From positions 4,247,001 through 4,311,000 of the forward strand of contig NZ_CP028922.1 in assembly GCF_003060825.1 (NCBI RefSeq): a DNA stretch of 64,000 nucleotides, written 5' to 3'. Shown here piece after piece: positions 61,132 through 64,000 of the stretch. Position 1 is the first letter of the stretch. Every line of letters begins with the position of its first letter. This DNA comes from Paenibacillus sp. CAA11 (GTDB lineage Bacteria; Bacillota; Bacilli; Paenibacillales; Paenibacillaceae). A program made the translations under genes and the position numbers. The notes beneath the pieces were generated by a model. The model was not told where the DNA came from, did no database searches, and worked only from the letters and a program-made list of their open reading frames with translations.

Positions 61132-64000
61132 TTAGAAAGAACCTTGTTTGTTGATAGTTTCAACTGGTGTTTTAGGCTCTTCAGTGCTTGTAAGCACTTT
61201 GCTACCGTTAGTACCAGCGTTTGCAGTACCGTTGAAGTATACAGAGTAGAAGTCATTAGAAGCTACATCATTAGTAGTATCAACAGTCAATTGAATTTGG
61301 TTAGCTGTAACTCTAGAAACTGAGTCAACTGTACCGCGTTGGCTACCAAGATCTACACTGAAGAGGTTTTTAGCAGCAGGATCAAAATCAACATTTCTGT
61401 CGAATGTCAAAGTTACAGTGTGACGTTTTGCAGTAACAGCAGCAACTTTAACATCAGTTACAGAAGGAGCAATTTTGTTTACTACTGTAACATGTTGAGC
61501 ATTGTTGTTGGTAGTATCTGGGTCAAGCGCTACAACATTGCCGTATGCATCACGGTTACCAGTTCCTACAGTTCTGATAGTACCACTAAAGTTAGCTGGA
61601 AGTTTTCTGTCAGAGAAATCCAAAGTCAAGGTTTCATTGTTATTGGACAGCTCATAGCCATTAGCAGTGTAAGTGCCACCTGTTGCAGTGTCACGCAATT
61701 CAAATTGGCTTGCAACAACTGTATTCAGTTGACCAGCGAAGTTGATCTCAACTTTGCTAGTGCTGTTTACATACACAGCACCTGTAACGCTAATTGCCCG
61801 GTTAGCATCATTTACTGTTTTGGACACTGTATAACCACCAGCAGAGTTACCCAAGATATTGCCATCAACATCTCTCAGGTAGCTTGCATCGACAACAGCA
61901 TTATTCCAGCTAAAGTCAGTTGGAATATTACCAGTAACCTCGATCCGAACAACGTTAGCAGTGTTCAGTTGAACATCATCATTACTCTTCGCTGCTTGGA
62001 ATTTCGCACCAGAAACACTGTCTCTTAAGAAATACTTAGTAGCATCCTGAGCATTACCTTGACCTTCTGTAGTCAAAGTTCTGTTGAATTGAATGTATAG
62101 AATGCGAGTTGCACCGCTAGTTTCAGTCCAAGCACGGGAAATTACACCTGTTTGAGCTTGAGCTACAGACAACGTAGTTGTGTATGGCAGAAGAACATTG
62201 CTTACATAAGCAGCGTCTTTCACACCAGAAGCAGTGAGAGTGTAGTTATCGTTCTTCAATGCAGAACCAAAGTTGATAGTTACAGTTCTCTTAACAGCGT
62301 CATACACTGGTTGACGAACAGGGTTTCCATCAACAGTGATTCCAGCAACGGCAGGAATTTTACCGTTAGAATCTTTCAGCACATAGTTCGAAGCTTTTTC
62401 AGCACTTTCTTTGTTAAGAGCTTTGCTGAAATGCAGAGTAGCTACATAGTCAGTACCCTTTTGTTCGAATTCAGTGTTAACTACAACCGGACGAACTACA
62501 TCCAGAGTAGGAGTTACTTTCACATCAAGATCAGCGGAGTTATCGCTGTAATCCTTAACACCAGTCAAATGAATGTTGTTTTCAGAAGCATTCAATGGGC
62601 TGGAGAAGTTAAGAATAAGTTTGTTGTCCTTAATCACACGAGAAGATGTAGTGAAAGAGGAAACATTTGCATATGCTCCGGAAACGGATTTAATTGGCTC
62701 ATCAAAAGTAATTTCTACTTGTGTCAAGTCGTTGGACTTCACAGAAGTTACAGTTGGAGCTGTAGTATCAACAGAAGCAGTGAACTCCTTGGAATCAGGA
62801 ACAATGGTCAGACCGGAATAGTCTTTAACATTGCTCACACGAAGAGTGTGTGTTCCTTCAGTCAAAGAAGTAGTCAAGATTACAGTGTTAGGGTAAGTGT
62901 ATTGAACGTTAGCTGCAATTGCTTTGTCATCAATACGGAAGTTGCTTGCAATCACGTCGGATTGTTGTACTGGCTCGCTGAATACGATCTTCACAGCTTT
63001 AGTACCCAGAGCTTTAACTTCTTGAACTGTAGGAATAGCTACATCAGAAGGAACAAAGCTTACAGTACCGCTCAAAGTCTTGGAACCATCTGAGTTCTTC
63101 ACGTTGTTAACAACAACAGAAGTTTGCTTTTGGTTAACAAGTGCTGTGCTGGATTGGGAAAGAAGCAATGTTACGGACTTCTTGTCGTTTGCCAAAGTAG
63201 CACTTTCGATTGTTTTACCGCTGATGGAGTAGTTGCTAGCTACAGTTGCACTAGTTTCGTCTACAGTACCGTCGAAAGTAACAACTACTTCTTTCAGGTT
63301 AGTAGCGGCAGCAGATTGTACTTTAGTTGCGCTATCTACTTTCCAAGTAACCTTAGTAGCGATTTTTTGACCAGCTTTGTTTTGGAACTCAACTGGAGTT
63401 TCAACGTTAGCTACAAGAGCTTTGTCAAGTTTAACTGCAACTACTTCACCAGTAGACAGTGTGAACTCAACGTTGTTAGCGTCGATTACTTTGTAAGAAG
63501 CAACCGTTGGGATGGATACGAATTGGTCAACAGCGTAAGCTGCTACAATCGCTTGGGAGCGAGTTGCGTTAGCTGTCCAGTTCAGGTTAGCTTCAACCAG
63601 ACCTTTGTTGATTGCTGCTTGAACTTCGCCTTGAGCCCAAGTTGCTGCAGTGTTGCTGATGCCAGTAGTAGGCACTTCAAGCTTCAGAGCACGAGTCAGA
63701 ACGATAGCCAGTTCTTGAGCCGTTACATTAGCTGTAGGGTTGAACATTTGCTTACCGTTAACTGTAGTGCCTTTCATGATGTTAGCTGCAGTTACAGCTT
63801 CGATGTACGGAGCTGCCCAGTAGCCAGCAACATAGCCTTTGTCTTTGTAAGTATAAACGCCAGTAACCTCTTTCAGGTCCATAGCTTTTGCTACGATTTT
63901 AGCAAGCTCTGCACGGGACAGAGTTTTTTCCAGGTGAGCCAAACCATCTGGCAAACCGTTTACGATGCCTTTAGCTTTCAAAGCATCAAATTTTTGTTCT
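61132..64000 (-). CDS. S-layer protein with N-terminal SLH domains, 5' end outside window
   Basis: The first codons lie beyond 64000; 956 codons are seen (the frame runs open to the edge, EQKFDALKAKGIVNG). The visible N-terminus holds the end of one SLH motif (KTLSRAELAKIVAKAMDL) and two further ones (YVAGYWAAPYIEAVTAANIM...TAQELAIVLTRAL; WAQGEVQAAINKGLV...TRSQAIVAAYAVDQF). After the SLH set come about seven Ig-like domains in which short motifs recur (for example VKIVFSEPVQQSDVIASNF, VEITFDEPIKS). Codon use looks biased, as in a highly expressed gene. N-terminal SLH is the usual arrangement of a main S-layer subunit, in contrast to the C-terminal SLH protein at 51769-55782. No sorting signal is needed. 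Confidence 0.9.
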   Translation of the reverse strand, partial: EQKFDALKAKGIVNGLPDGLAHLEKTLSRAELAKIVAKAMDLKEVTGVYTYKDKGYVAGYWAAPYIEAVTAANIMKGTTVNGKQMFNPTANVTAQELAIVLTRALKLEVPTTGISNTAATWAQGEVQAAINKGLVEANLNWTANATRSQAIVAAYAVDQFVSIPTVASYKVIDANNVEFTLSTGEVVAVKLDKALVANVETPVEFQNKAGQKIATKVTWKVDSATKVQSAAATNLKEVVVTFDGTVDETSATVASNYSISGKTIESATLANDKKSVTLLLSQSSTALVNQKQTSVVVNNVKNSDGSKTLSGTVSFVPSDVAIPTVQEVKALGTKAVKIVFSEPVQQSDVIASNFRIDDKAIAANVQYTYPNTVILTTSLTEGTHTLRVSNVKDYSGLTIVPDSKEFTASVDTTAPTVTSVKSNDLTQVEITFDEPIKSVSGAYANVSSFTTSSRVIKDNKLILNFSSPLNASENNIHLTGVKDYSDNSADLDVKVTPTLDVVRPVVVNTEFEQKGTDYVATLHFSKALNKESAEKASNYVLKDSNGKIPAVAGITVDGNPVRQPVYDAVKRTVTINFGSALKNDNYTLTASGVKDAAYVSNVLLPYTTTLSVAQAQTGVISRAWTETSGATRILYIQFNRTLTTEGQGNAQDATKYFLRDSVSGAKFQAAKSNDDVQLNTANVVRIEVTGNIPTDFSWNNAVVDASYLRDVDGNILGNSAGGYTVSKTVNDANRAISVTGAVYVNSTSKVEINFAGQLNTVVASQFELRDTATGGTYTANGYELSNNNETLTLDFSDRKLPANFSGTIRTVGTGNRDAYGNVVALDPDTTNNNAQHVTVVNKIAPSVTDVKVAAVTAKRHTVTLTFDRNVDFDPAAKNLFSVDLGSQRGTVDSVSRVTANQIQLTVDTTNDVASNDFYSVYFNGTANAGTNGSKVLTSTEEPKTPVETINKQGSF

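Noticed and set aside
1-64000. tRNA or rRNA genes, phage attachment sites, restriction or CRISPR-Cas systems
   Set aside because: None was recognised anywhere in the window on either strand.

Overview
The window reads as a chromosomal segment of a spore-forming, motile, S-layer-bearing Firmicute, most likely Paenibacillus or a close relative. The basis is a degS-degU / comF / flagellar / hpf-secA-prfB block in essentially Bacillus order, a small acid-soluble spore protein, several SLH-domain surface proteins and Firmicute-type Shine-Dalgarno sites. The genus is inferred from gene content and protein style, not from a marker gene. Almost all genes lie on the minus strand; the plus-strand exception is a small uronate-catabolism cluster near the left edge.

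Layout. (1) 1-3627: a truncated YesN-type response regulator (minus), divergent from a GntR/FCD regulator followed by uxuA and a UxuB-type SDR dehydrogenase (plus), with a four-half-site palindrome in the divergent gap. (2) 3652-5555: an apparently intact class C group II intron with its maturase gene, seated directly after the terminator that follows argH. (3) 5699-14116: a complete arginine operon transcribed argC-J-B-D-F-G-H, with a sigma-A-like promoter overlapped by an ArgR-like box. (4) 14117-20589: a YitT-family membrane protein, prfB with its +1 frameshift site, secA, long-form hpf and a cold-shock gene. (5) 20826-32651: an AT-rich accessory block of an FkbM methyltransferase, three glycosyltransferases, decayed remnants and a 1768-residue VWA/16xTIG surface protein, inserted between fliT and the csp/hpf/secA genes. 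(6) 32669-41487: the late flagellar cluster fliT-fliS-fliD-flaG-hag-csrA-fliW-yviE-flgL-flgK-flgN-flgM-yvyF, with two sigma-D promoters and two CsrA-type hairpins in the hag leader. (7) 41566-48766: a Fic-fold protein that has lost its catalytic motif, comFC, comFA, a minimal glycosyltransferase-like membrane protein and degU-degS. (8) 48817-64000: secreted and surface proteins (phosphodiester glycosidase, SLH/Ig-like protein, an 848-residue secreted protein, an S-layer protein cut by the window end), interrupted by metK and an SASP gene.

Working together. DegS-DegU, FlgM/sigma-D and CsrA/FliW form the expected control circuit for the flagellin gene. The giant TIG protein starts 17 bp after fliT with no terminator between, so it should be co-expressed with the filament cap and its chaperones. 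The glycosyltransferases and sugar methyltransferase beyond it are natural candidates to decorate flagellin or the TIG protein. Best leads for something new are the TIG protein with its recent 1071-bp tandem duplication, the Fic pseudoenzyme, the hairpin terminator in the metK leader where an S-box would normally be expected, and the leader-like RNA structures between yitT and argC. All family assignments are by reading the protein sequence; no database search was run.
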